Part shown: positions 1 through 6,626 of the stretch, piece after piece
Layout: the number at the start of each line of letters is the position of its first letter
Numbering within the stretch: position 1 is the first letter of the stretch
DNA from: a bacterium
Lineage (GTDB): Bacteria > Cyanobacteriota > Vampirovibrionia > Gastranaerophilales > Gastranaerophilaceae
NCBI GenBank assembly: GCA_017541565.1
Contig: JAFXYU010000012.1
Coordinates: 1 to 7,174 of the forward strand
DNA: 7,174 bases
Reading direction: 5' to 3'
Made by a program: the position numbers and the translations under genes
The notes under the pieces: model-generated
The model's input: only the letters and a program-made list of their open reading frames with translations
What the model was told of the DNA's origin: nothing
The model's database searches: none

Positions 1-465
1 GAAAACGAAAACATCGTCCGTAAAAGTTCTATAACACTCGCCGAAAAGATTGATAATTTTGACAACGCTTGGCGAAATCAGGTGATACATTATCTCGTTC
101 CTATTTTTTCGGAAAATACCAAAGGTGAGTTTGTTCTTCGCTTTGATGATGTAATCGCCGACGCTTTAGAGCAGGGTCCGCTTCGCACCCAAGAATACCG
201 GCTGACAAAGGAACAAACCGAGTGGGTTAATGCTATGGTGGGGCTTAAATCTTTACGGAAAACAGCGTATACATTACTATCTTTTTATCTCGCAAATAAA
301 CCCGTCGATTCTGATTGGGTAATCCTGCCGCAAATGAATTTTGACGCCTATTTCGGAAATACCAATTTCAGCAAAAACTATGTGCATATGCTCCCGACCG
401 CCTTTTTTGAACGACGACCGGGCAACTGCGGTGTGAGTATGTATATGATAAAAAGCATTGCTTGA
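1..465 (+). CDS. 3' end of a hypothetical protein (start outside window)
   Basis: The frame is open from the first base to a TGA at 463-465, giving at least 154 residues of a protein whose N-terminus is missing. A GTG at 82 could be read as a start, but the same frame continues upstream with ordinary-looking protein (ENENIVRKSS...) and there is no good ribosome binding site before it, so I treat this as a truncated gene. The fragment is soluble-looking and mixed in charge, with no signal peptide or membrane segment. It has a helical, charged N-terminal part and an aromatic-rich C-terminal part with the segments FDAYFGNTNFSKNY and AFFERRPGN. I do not recognise the family and see no catalytic motif. 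No terminator follows; the next promoter begins inside its stop codon, so the two transcription units are directly abutted. Confidence 0.6.
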   Translation, partial: ENENIVRKSSITLAEKIDNFDNAWRNQVIHYLVPIFSENTKGEFVLRFDDVIADALEQGPLRTQEYRLTKEQTEWVNAMVGLKSLRKTAYTLLSFYLANKPVDSDWVILPQMNFDAYFGNTNFSKNYVHMLPTAFFERRPGNCGVSMYMIKSIA

Positions 466-490
466 CAAATTTAACAAACAGATTTACAAT
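462..490 (+). promoter_or_regulatory. Sigma-70/SigA-type promoter for the leader RNA and MATE gene
   Basis: A perfect TTGACA -35 box (462-467), a 17-base spacer and a TACAAT -10 box (485-490, five of six consensus bases) form a near-ideal housekeeping promoter. The -35 box contains the TGA stop of the preceding gene. Transcription would begin near 497, giving a leader of about 120 nt before the ATG at 620. A second TATAAT (498-503) lies downstream but has no well-spaced -35 box. A strong constitutive promoter followed by a terminator is the usual arrangement for riboswitch-controlled genes. Confidence 0.75.
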
Positions 491-504
491 AACACCATAT
501 AATA

Positions 505-602
505 TTGGTCACCGGAGGCAGAGTGCCGTAGCACTCAATTGCCGGATTAGGTGTCGAGTGCGCTCGGTTTTTTCACAGTAGTTGCTGTGTAAAGACCGGG
601 CT
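505..602 (+). ncRNA. Candidate guanidine-IV (mepA motif) riboswitch
   Basis: The transcribed leader before the MATE gene is highly structured. GAGTGC (521-526) pairs with GCACTC (531-536) around a CGTA loop. CCGG (512-515) can close with CCGG (542-545), or GGCA (517-520) with TGCC (540-543), forming a lower stem with an internal loop. CGAG (555-558) can pair with CTCG (563-566). A long terminator hairpin follows. The upstream loop contains CCG (526-528), complementary to CGG (565-567) in the 5' arm of the terminator, so a long-range pairing could block termination. The family knowledge is that guanidine-IV riboswitches lie upstream of MATE/mepA genes in Clostridia and switch transcription on through a terminator. 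The gene context, size and layout match. I assign the class from context and partial motif memory, not from a covariance search. If wrong, it is some other terminator-controlled leader. Confidence 0.62.
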
Positions 603-610
603 GTTTTTTT
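562..610 (+). terminator. Intrinsic terminator / riboswitch expression platform
   Basis: Bases 562-578 pair with 585-601 to make a stem of about 17 positions, with one T-T mismatch (573/590), two G-T wobbles and a six-base loop (TAGTTG, 579-584). The pairs include GCTCGG against CCGGGC at the base and CACAG against CTGTG at the top. It is followed by a run of seven T (604-610). The T-run ends directly at the GGAGG ribosome binding site of the MATE gene, so this hairpin cannot serve the upstream gene alone. It most likely controls entry into the MATE gene. Confidence 0.85.
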
Positions 611-619
611 GGAGGTAAT

Positions 620-1945
620 ATGAATTCCGAACTCTTTGCGATGCAAGCGCCCACAAAACTGTTTTTCAGATGTGCGGTTCCCGCCGTTATCACATCGGTA
701 TTCGGTGCACTGTATTCTGTTGTAGACGGTATATTTGTAGGCAGATACTTAGGTGAAGACGCACTTGCGGCAATAAATATCATTATGCCAATCATTATGA
801 TTGTCACTGCTATTTCAAATATGATAGCAACAGGTGCTTCGGTCAACATGTCAATTCTTCTCGGAGAAAAGAAACAGGATGAGGCATCGCGTGTATTCTC
901 TTTTTCGGTAAAGTTCATTTTGTTTTTTTCGGTTGTCATCAGCATATTCGGTTTTTTTCTCGCAAAACCGTTTGTCATCATTCTCGCACCTGGGGCTACG
1001 GATAAAGCGGTAGCGTATGCGGTGGAATATCTTAAAATCTTTTCTTTGTTCGGTCCGCTTATTCCCATTTACTTTGCTACGGACAACTATCTTCGCGTTT
1101 GCGGAAGAGAAAAGCACAGTATGGTGATAGGAATTGTTACACAACTGCTTAATGTTGTTTTAGACTTCATATTGATAGCCGTTCTTCGCCAGGGTGTTCA
1201 GGCGGCGGCAACGGCAAGTTGTATTTCCATTGTACTCGGCTCGGTAATCACGCTTACTATGTTTTTGGGTAAACGGATGGATGTGTACTATACAAGAAAA
1301 AACATACCGATCGCACGCTTTTTCAGAATCATTGCCAACGGGTCAAGCGAGTTTTTCAGTACCGTATCTATATCCGTTATGAGCGTAGTAATGAACTTGT
1401 TTCTGCTTAAATACGGCGGGACGACTGCTGTTGCGGCGTTTTCAATCGTGATGTATGTTGACAGTATTGTGGGAATGCTGAATTTCGGGATCTGCGATTC
1501 TCTGCAACCGGCTATAAGTTATTGCTACGGAGCCGGACTTAAAGGCAGAATGAAAGCCATATTCAAGCGGGTTGTAATCGCTTCCGTCACTACATCCATT
1601 GTGGCTTTTCTGTTTATGTTTTTTGCAGGACCTACTGTGGCAAAAGTCTTTGTTAAGCCGGACGATACCGACCTTTTAAGCGTCAGTATAACAGCGATAA
1701 AAATATTTGCTTTTTCGTATATAGTCGGGTGGATTGATATGTGCTTTTCCTCGTTTTTTACGGCACTTGACAGACCCTTGCGGTCGCTTATAGTATCGCT
1801 CTTCGGCACGCTTGTTTTTCCTATCGCATTTTTATTTATTCTTACCGCGATATGGAACTTAAACGGAGTTTGGCTTATGGCAAGCGTTTCAGCTGTCGCC
1901 AGCGGTATCTTGACGCTGCTCCTTGCGAAAACTATGAAAATTTGA
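620..1945 (+). CDS. MATE family efflux transporter, MepA-like
   Basis: A 441-residue polytopic membrane protein of normal MATE length (about 440-460), expected to have 12 membrane helices in two related halves. It should export cationic or toxic small molecules in exchange for Na+ or H+. Family hallmarks are visible: an N-terminal PTKLFFRCAVPAVIT segment, YSVVDGIFVGRYLG near residue 32 with the conserved Asp and Gly-Arg, DNYLRVCGREK near residue 155, LNVVLDFILI near 175, and in the second half SLQPAISYCYGAG near 295 and FFTALDRPLRS near 380. The ATG at 620 follows GGAGG (611-615) closely and starts right after the leader terminator. If the leader is guanidine-IV, guanidinium or related compounds are the likely inducers and possible substrates; this comes from context, since the protein alone does not reveal its substrate. 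Confidence is high for family and low for substrate. Confidence 0.93.
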   Translation: MNSELFAMQAPTKLFFRCAVPAVITSVFGALYSVVDGIFVGRYLGEDALAAINIIMPIIMIVTAISNMIATGASVNMSILLGEKKQDEASRVFSFSVKFILFFSVVISIFGFFLAKPFVIILAPGATDKAVAYAVEYLKIFSLFGPLIPIYFATDNYLRVCGREKHSMVIGIVTQLLNVVLDFILIAVLRQGVQAAATASCISIVLGSVITLTMFLGKRMDVYYTRKNIPIARFFRIIANGSSEFFSTVSISVMSVVMNLFLLKYGGTTAVAAFSIVMYVDSIVGMLNFGICDSLQPAISYCYGAGLKGRMKAIFKRVVIASVTTSIVAFLFMFFAGPTVAKVFVKPDDTDLLSVSITAIKIFAFSYIVGWIDMCFSSFFTALDRPLRSLIVSLFGTLVFPIAFLFILTAIWNLNGVWLMASVSAVASGILTLLLAKTMKI

Positions 1946-1980
1946 TTTATTTTGTCGCATTTTTAAGATTTTTTAAGAAA

Positions 1981-2008
1981 TTGACACCATAGTTTTTCAG
2001 TTTAACAT
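1981..2008 (+). promoter_or_regulatory. Candidate promoter of the Dlt-like operon
   Basis: A perfect TTGACA (1981-1986) is followed after 16 bases by TAACAT (2003-2008), a four-of-six match to the -10 consensus. It lies about 40-70 bases upstream of the first operon ATG (2049), and no terminator separates it from the MATE gene, so some read-through from upstream is possible. The -10 box is weak and embedded in a repeat, which suggests regulated rather than constitutive expression. Confidence 0.45.
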
Positions 2009-2017
2009 GTTAACATG
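2002..2017. repeat. Tandem TTAACATG repeat forming a 12-bp palindrome; candidate operator
   Basis: TTAACATG occurs twice in immediate tandem (2002-2009 and 2010-2017). The junction creates a perfect 12-bp palindrome, TTAACATGTTAA (2002-2013). It covers the putative -10 box of the operon promoter, where a dimeric repressor would block polymerase. No regulator gene is present in the window, and AT-rich intergenic DNA can yield such repeats by chance. Confidence 0.4.
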
Positions 2018-2048
2018 AGATGGAAAAATAAAAAAAGGTGGACAATAA

Positions 2049-3566
2049 ATGCTTATAAGTATCCTTGATTATCTTAAAGTCAGTTCTATAAACTATCCGA
2101 TGAAAACAGCCGTACGCGAAGAAGAGAACATGATTACATATTCCGAATTGGAAAAACGGTCGCGATCGATCGGGACCTTGCTTATAAAGTACGACTGTTA
2201 TAAGCAACCTGTCGGAGTATATATGGAAAAAGGAATACTCGCAGTATGTTCGTTTTTGGGTATTGTGTCGGCAGGCGGGTTTTACTGTATGCTGAATACC
2301 GAACTTCCAAGCACAAGACTTGTGCAAATACAGAGTGTTCTTCAAGCAAGGTTAATTATAACCACAACCGAACTGAAAGAAAAAGCAGAGCAGATATTTG
2401 CGGGATGTATAATTTGCACGGCAGAGGAATTACAAAACACACCCATAGATAGCAGTGCTTTAAGTCAGATACGCAACCGTATGATTGATACGGATCCGCT
2501 TTATATCAATTTCACATCCGGTTCAACGGGTGTGCCTAAGGGAATAGTTGTATCTCATAGAAGTGTTATTGATTTTATAGGGTATTTCACCGATATTTTT
2601 GGAATCAATTCATCGGATACAATTGCAAACCAGGCGCCTTTTGATTTTGATGTTTCTGTTAAAGATATTTATTCCTGTTTAAGAACAGGTGCTACTCTTT
2701 TGATAGTGCCGAAAAGGTTATTCTCTTCACCTACCGAATTATTGGACTATATTTGCGACAATAAGGTTACAGTGATGATTTGGGCGGTATCGGCACTTTG
2801 CCTTATCTCAACATTTCACGCTCTTGAATATAAAACACCGAAAACTGTCAGAAAGATACTGTTCAGCGGCGAAGTGATGCCGTATAAACACTTATGTTGC
2901 TGGATGGAATACCTGCCGGATACGATTTATGTGAATCTTTACGGACCTACGGAAATTACCTGCAACTGTACCTATCATATTCTCGATAAAAAACGCGATT
3001 ATTCATCGGGCATTCCGGTAGGAAAACCGTTTCCAAATGAGGATGTTTTTCTTCTTGACGATAACAATCTCCGAATTATTGTACCGGGCACAGTTGGTAA
3101 AATCGCCGTCAGAGGAACCGCTTTGGCGCTTGGCTATTACCGACTTGAAGAGAACAACAAACAGTCTTTTGTTCAAAACCCGTTAAATAACGCATATCCG
3201 GAAAGAATATATCTTACCGGAGATTTGGGTAAATATGATGAAAACGGTGACCTTGTTTTTACAGGCAGAATTGATAATCAGATAAAATATCTTGGACATC
3301 GCATTGAGTTGGAAGAAGTTGAAAAGGCAATGTCGCAAATGGATGGGGTTGACCGTTGCTTTTGTTCTTTTGAAGACGGTAAATTAAGAGGATATTATGT
3401 AGGAACGGTTGAAAAAACGGCGTTGCGTTCGTGCATGAAGGAAACATTACCTGCTTTTATGATTCCCGGTTATATTCGTAAACTTCAAACAATGCCGATG
3501 ACAAAGAATGGAAAAATCGATCGAAAAAGAGTTATGCTTGAAGCGAAAGGGGAAAAACAGGGATGA
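2049..3566 (+). CDS. DltA-like amino acid adenylation enzyme (carrier-protein ligase)
   Basis: This 505-residue cytoplasmic ANL-superfamily enzyme has the same length as DltA. It should activate an amino acid with ATP and load it on the carrier protein encoded two genes downstream. Core motifs are intact: P-loop FTSGSTGVPKG (155-165), the alpha-amino-binding Asp in FDFDVSVKD (Asp201), NLYGPTE (296-302), YLTGDLG (388-394), the hinge region GRIDNQIKYLGHR (from 406), and the C-terminal catalytic Lys489 in NGKIDRK. Two pocket positions differ from DltA. FSGEV has Ser273 where DltA has the Cys of FCGEV that selects D-alanine, and Lys205 occupies the position after DVSV that is Met in B. subtilis DltA. 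The substrate may therefore not be D-alanine. AAGGTGG (2035-2041) supports the ATG at 2049. The gene overlaps the next one by four bases (ATGA), indicating translational coupling. An automated annotation would probably read D-alanine--poly(phosphoribitol) ligase. Confidence 0.88.
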   Translation: MLISILDYLKVSSINYPMKTAVREEENMITYSELEKRSRSIGTLLIKYDCYKQPVGVYMEKGILAVCSFLGIVSAGGFYCMLNTELPSTRLVQIQSVLQARLIITTTELKEKAEQIFAGCIICTAEELQNTPIDSSALSQIRNRMIDTDPLYINFTSGSTGVPKGIVVSHRSVIDFIGYFTDIFGINSSDTIANQAPFDFDVSVKDIYSCLRTGATLLIVPKRLFSSPTELLDYICDNKVTVMIWAVSALCLISTFHALEYKTPKTVRKILFSGEVMPYKHLCCWMEYLPDTIYVNLYGPTEITCNCTYHILDKKRDYSSGIPVGKPFPNEDVFLLDDNNLRIIVPGTVGKIAVRGTALALGYYRLEENNKQSFVQNPLNNAYPERIYLTGDLGKYDENGDLVFTGRIDNQIKYLGHRIELEEVEKAMSQMDGVDRCFCSFEDGKLRGYYVGTVEKTALRSCMKETLPAFMIPGYIRKLQTMPMTKNGKIDRKRVMLEAKGEKQG

Positions 3567-4744
3567 TGAAAAAAGAAGAGATTATAGGATCAAGCAAATC
3601 GGCGTTTTACGTCTTTGATGTTATTGAGTTAAAAAGACGAATTGATTATTTAAGATCCTCTCTGCCGGACGGTATCTCATTATGTTATGCTATGAAAGCC
3701 AACCCTTTTGTATTGAAAGAAATATCGGATATTATTGAAAAAATCGAAATTTGTTCCCCCGGCGAGGAAGATATTTGCAACGCTTTGCACATTTCTGATA
3801 AAAAGATGGTAATATCAGGCATATATAAATCACCCGATTTTATTGAAAAACTGGTCTCAAACGATAAATTCAGCGGCATATATACAGTCGAATCAAAGAC
3901 TCAGTATCATATGTTTTGCAATCTGTCAAAGAAATATAACAGAGAAATATCCGTTCTTTTGCGACTCACAAACGACAGCCAATTTGGCATCAATAAATCT
4001 GATATTGAAGATATTATCCGAAGCGCAGATAGAAATGAAAAAGTGCGTTGTATCGGTATTCAGTATTTTTCCGGTACGCAGAAAACTTCGCTGAAAAGAA
4101 TAAAAAGAGAACTTGATTGTCTTGACGGTTTTCTTACACATCTGAAAGATGACTTGGGATTTTGTGCAAAACATTTTGAATACGGTCCCGGTTTTCCTGT
4201 TTCTTATTTTGAAGAAGATAGTTTTGATGAAAATGCCTTTTTAGAAGGTTTTTCACAATTGATTGACGCGATGTCCTTTAAGTGTGATATTACGCTTGAA
4301 ATCGGGAGAAGCATAGCTGCTTCCTGCGGAAAGTATTATACACATATAGTTGACATAAAGCAAAACAACGGTATGAATTATGCAATTGTTGACGGAGGAA
4401 TGCATCACATTCAATATTTTGGTCAGCAAATGGCGATGAAACATCCCAAATTATCTGTTGTTGGAAAGGCTTATATAAGCAATAATAAACCGTGGAATAT
4501 TTGCGGTTCGCTTTGTTCAATGAATGATATATTAGTAAAACAAATGCCGCTGCCTGATATAAAAATCGGCGATACAATTTGTTTTGAAAATGCCGGGGCT
4601 TATTGCATGACCGAAGGAATATCTCTTTTTTTAAGCCGCGATATTCCGGCAATATATTTAGCTTTGGAAAACGGAAACTTGATATGTGTGCGAGAAACGT
4701 TTGAAACAGCCTGTTTGAATACACCAAAACAAGAAAGGATTTAA
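3563..4744 (+). CDS. Fold-type III PLP-dependent decarboxylase-like protein (LysA/BtrK type)
   Basis: A 393-residue protein of the alanine racemase-like barrel plus decarboxylase C-domain family. Visible motifs are the PLP lysine in YAMKAN (Lys45), CSPGEE (64-69) in place of the usual SGGE, RLTNDSQFGI (134-143), GIQYFSGTQ (165-173), the phosphate-binding LEIGRS (245-250), VDGGMHH (276-282), the catalytic Cys in GSLCSMND (Cys318) and NAGAY (Tyr347). Compared with diaminopimelate decarboxylase, the His that stacks on PLP is Phe169, and CESGD has become CSMND, losing the Glu that reads the distal end of diaminopimelate. It is thus unlikely to be LysA. The Cys and the decarboxylase-type C-domain argue against alanine racemase. 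Carrier-protein-dependent decarboxylases such as BtrK are a plausible comparison. The ATG at 3563 overlaps the ligase stop; ATG 3566 is an alternative. AAGGGGA (3547-3553) is the binding site. It is coupled to ligase and carrier genes, so it probably makes or modifies the activated amino acid. Confidence 0.85.
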   Translation: MMKKEEIIGSSKSAFYVFDVIELKRRIDYLRSSLPDGISLCYAMKANPFVLKEISDIIEKIEICSPGEEDICNALHISDKKMVISGIYKSPDFIEKLVSNDKFSGIYTVESKTQYHMFCNLSKKYNREISVLLRLTNDSQFGINKSDIEDIIRSADRNEKVRCIGIQYFSGTQKTSLKRIKRELDCLDGFLTHLKDDLGFCAKHFEYGPGFPVSYFEEDSFDENAFLEGFSQLIDAMSFKCDITLEIGRSIAASCGKYYTHIVDIKQNNGMNYAIVDGGMHHIQYFGQQMAMKHPKLSVVGKAYISNNKPWNICGSLCSMNDILVKQMPLPDIKIGDTICFENAGAYCMTEGISLFLSRDIPAIYLALENGNLICVRETFETACLNTPKQERI

Positions 4745-4977
4745 TGACTATGGAAAAATTGATTGAAATTTTAGAGGACATTCAGCCGGATGTCGACTAC
4801 AAGACATGCGAAGATTTAATAGACGGACACTATTTGGATTCTCTGTCGATTATTTCATTGATTTCGGAAATTGAGGAAGAGTTTGATATTACTGTGCCCG
4901 CTGTTGAGATTATCCCGGATAATTTTAATTCCGCAAAAAAGATAATGGCAATGATTAATCGGCTGAGAGAGGAATAA
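4744..4977 (+). CDS. DltC-like acyl/aminoacyl carrier protein
   Basis: A small acidic carrier protein of 77 residues, matching DltC in length. The phosphopantetheine attachment site is Ser33 in GHYLDSLSII, comparable to the LDSM motif of DltC. It is followed by an acidic recognition helix (EIEEEFDITVP) and a final helix ending in NRLREE, the normal three-to-four-helix carrier fold. It should carry the activated amino acid as a thioester from the adenylation enzyme to the membrane acyltransferase. The start overlaps the decarboxylase stop by one base (TAATG). ATG 4750 is an alternative start that fits the spacing from AAAGGA (4734-4739) about as well and would remove Met-Thr. It is the likely shared partner of the ligase, decarboxylase and MBOAT protein. 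Confidence 0.9.
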   Translation: MTMEKLIEILEDIQPDVDYKTCEDLIDGHYLDSLSIISLISEIEEEFDITVPAVEIIPDNFNSAKKIMAMINRLREE

Positions 4978-4981
4978 TATA

Positions 4982-6616
4982 ATGCCGCTTTCAATTATTC
5001 TCGGAGCCGGCAAACTCGTATCCATGACATCATTGTTTGTGCCGGCTTTTTTTGCTCTTTTTCTGCCGTTTTGCATAATAACTTATGCTCTTGTTCCAAA
5101 AAAACTCAAAAAATACTTTTTGTTAGTTGCGAGCTACGGTTTTTTTTGGTTTGTAAGCGGAACGCTTGTCATCTATCTTGCAGCAACGACCTTATCAATG
5201 CACTACTTCGGGATATGGCTTGATTATACGCAGGGTAAAATGAAATCGGCTATGTCGCAGGCGGAAAAAGAAATCAAAAAAGTTGTTAAAAAAAGATACA
5301 TCACAAGGCAGAGATACATTGTCCTTATGGCGGTTTCCCTTAACATAGGGGTTTTGCTGCTACTGAAATATTCTAAGTTTTTTACCGTTAATATCAATGA
5401 TTTACTTGCTTTTATGAAGGTACCGCTTGTAATCGAAATACCGAAATATCTCTTGCCGATAGGAATATCGTTTTTTACTCTTCAATCTCTTTCTTACATA
5501 TTTGATGTTTACCGCGGTGTAACAAAGGCAGATGAAAATCTTTTTCGTTTAGCGCTTTTTCTAAGCTTTTTTCCAATCATTGTTGAAGGGCCAATTTGCA
5601 GGTATAATCAAATTGCCGAAGAACTATGGGATGCAAAGCCCATTACATACCGTAATCTTACATTGGGATTACAGCGTTTTCTGTTCGGTATGATGAAAAA
5701 AATCGTTATAGCAGACAGGCTAAATCCTTTTGTAAAAGTTATTTTCAAGGATTATGCTAATTATGAAGGCGGCGTAATTGCTTTTGCCGCTGTGTGTTAT
5801 ACGGTTCAACTGTATATGGATTTTTCCGGTTCAATGGATGCGGTGCTTGGGGTGTCGCAGATTTTCGGTATAACTGTGCCTGAAAACTTCAAGAGACCTT
5901 TTTTCTCAAAATCCATATCGGAGTTTTGGAAACGGTGGCACATTACGCTTGGCATGTGGTTCAGAGATTATGTTTTTTATCCAATCACAACATCCGGCAA
6001 AATGAAAAAACTGACAGCCTCCGCGAGAAAAAAGATCGGCAATCATTACGGGCCGTTAGTAGCCGGGAGCATTGCTTTGTTTTCGGTATGGATTTGTAAC
6101 GGTTTATGGCACGGCTCAGCATGGAATTTTGTTTTTTTCGGGATGTATCACTTTGCCTTAATTCTTTGCGGGAATTTAATAAGTCCTGTCGTAAAATCCT
6201 TTAATCACAGGTTCAAAATCAACCCTCAGTGGTTTTTTTATCGGTTGCTTCAAATGGTGAGAACTTCCGTTTTAGTTGTGATAGGTGAATTGTTTTTCAG
6301 AGCGGAAGGGCTTAAAAACGGACTACAGATGTTTCGTAAAATGATAACAGATTTTTCGTTTTCCTCACTGAATACGGATATGCTTGTAAAATGCGGAGTC
6401 GATTACCTCGATTTTGTTATTGCAGGAGCAATACTGATTATTATTTTCATAATAAGTGTGTTAAATGAAAAAGGGATTGAGGTAAGAGAAACCCTTGCAA
6501 AGAAAAACATCTTTTTAAGATGGGGAGTTTATTACATACTTATTCTTATCATAGTAATTTTCGGTGCATACGGAATAGGGTATGCACCTGTTGATCCGCT
6601 GTATGCACAGTTTTAA
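4982..6616 (+). CDS. MBOAT acyltransferase, DltB/AlgI type
   Basis: A 544-residue polytopic membrane acyltransferase that should take the acyl group from the carrier protein and pass it across the membrane. MBOAT landmarks run in order: LVPKKLKKYFLLVASYGFFW near 38, a basic cytoplasmic loop around 97-112, LPIGISFFTLQSLSY near 158, FPIIVEGPICRY near 200, SEFWKRWHITLGMWFRDY with His320, and NGLWHGSAWNF with the catalytic His377. The C-terminus ends in DPLYAQF, resembling the hydrophobic (I)YFQF ending of many MBOAT proteins, so the gene is complete. It is longer than typical DltB (about 400 residues) and closer to AlgI (about 520). AGAGAGGA (4966-4973) supports the ATG at 4982. An internal Met15 (5024) would begin at the conserved core but lacks a binding site. 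It lies four bases after the carrier gene. Confidence 0.92.
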   Translation: MPLSIILGAGKLVSMTSLFVPAFFALFLPFCIITYALVPKKLKKYFLLVASYGFFWFVSGTLVIYLAATTLSMHYFGIWLDYTQGKMKSAMSQAEKEIKKVVKKRYITRQRYIVLMAVSLNIGVLLLLKYSKFFTVNINDLLAFMKVPLVIEIPKYLLPIGISFFTLQSLSYIFDVYRGVTKADENLFRLALFLSFFPIIVEGPICRYNQIAEELWDAKPITYRNLTLGLQRFLFGMMKKIVIADRLNPFVKVIFKDYANYEGGVIAFAAVCYTVQLYMDFSGSMDAVLGVSQIFGITVPENFKRPFFSKSISEFWKRWHITLGMWFRDYVFYPITTSGKMKKLTASARKKIGNHYGPLVAGSIALFSVWICNGLWHGSAWNFVFFGMYHFALILCGNLISPVVKSFNHRFKINPQWFFYRLLQMVRTSVLVVIGELFFRAEGLKNGLQMFRKMITDFSFSSLNTDMLVKCGVDYLDFVIAGAILIIIFIISVLNEKGIEVRETLAKKNIFLRWGVYYILILIIVIFGAYGIGYAPVDPLYAQF

Positions 6617-6626
6617 GGGGGACAAA

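Noticed and set aside
82..465. A complete 127-residue gene starting at GTG 82
   Set aside because: The frame stays open to base 1 with protein-like sequence, and there is no convincing ribosome binding site before 82, so a truncated longer gene is more likely.
498..503. Perfect TATAAT as an alternative -10 box
   Set aside because: No acceptable -35 box lies 16-18 bases upstream; the TTGACA/TACAAT pair with a 17-base spacer is much better.
514..531. Mini-ORF in the leader: GGAGG, then GTG-CCG-TAG (Met-Pro-stop)
   Set aside because: The spacing is short (four bases), the ORF has only two codons, and the same bases lie in the conserved-looking hairpin of the leader RNA, so it is probably coincidental.
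547..1068. Antisense open frame of 173 codons on the - strand
   Set aside because: It lies opposite the MATE gene and the leader, has no recognisable protein features and no promoter or binding site; it is a shadow of the + strand gene.
1946..2001. Terminator after the MATE gene
   Set aside because: There are T-rich runs but no GC-containing hairpin before them, so no intrinsic terminator can be supported.
3563..4744. Alanine racemase supplying D-alanine to the Dlt pathway
   Set aside because: The barrel is shared, but the YAMKAN motif without the following YGHG, the catalytic-type Cys318 and the decarboxylase-style C-terminal NAGAY segment fit the decarboxylase group better. A racemase activity is not formally excluded.
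4290..4781. Antisense open frame of 163 codons on the - strand
   Set aside because: It lies opposite the decarboxylase and carrier genes, whose motifs clearly fix the + strand as coding.
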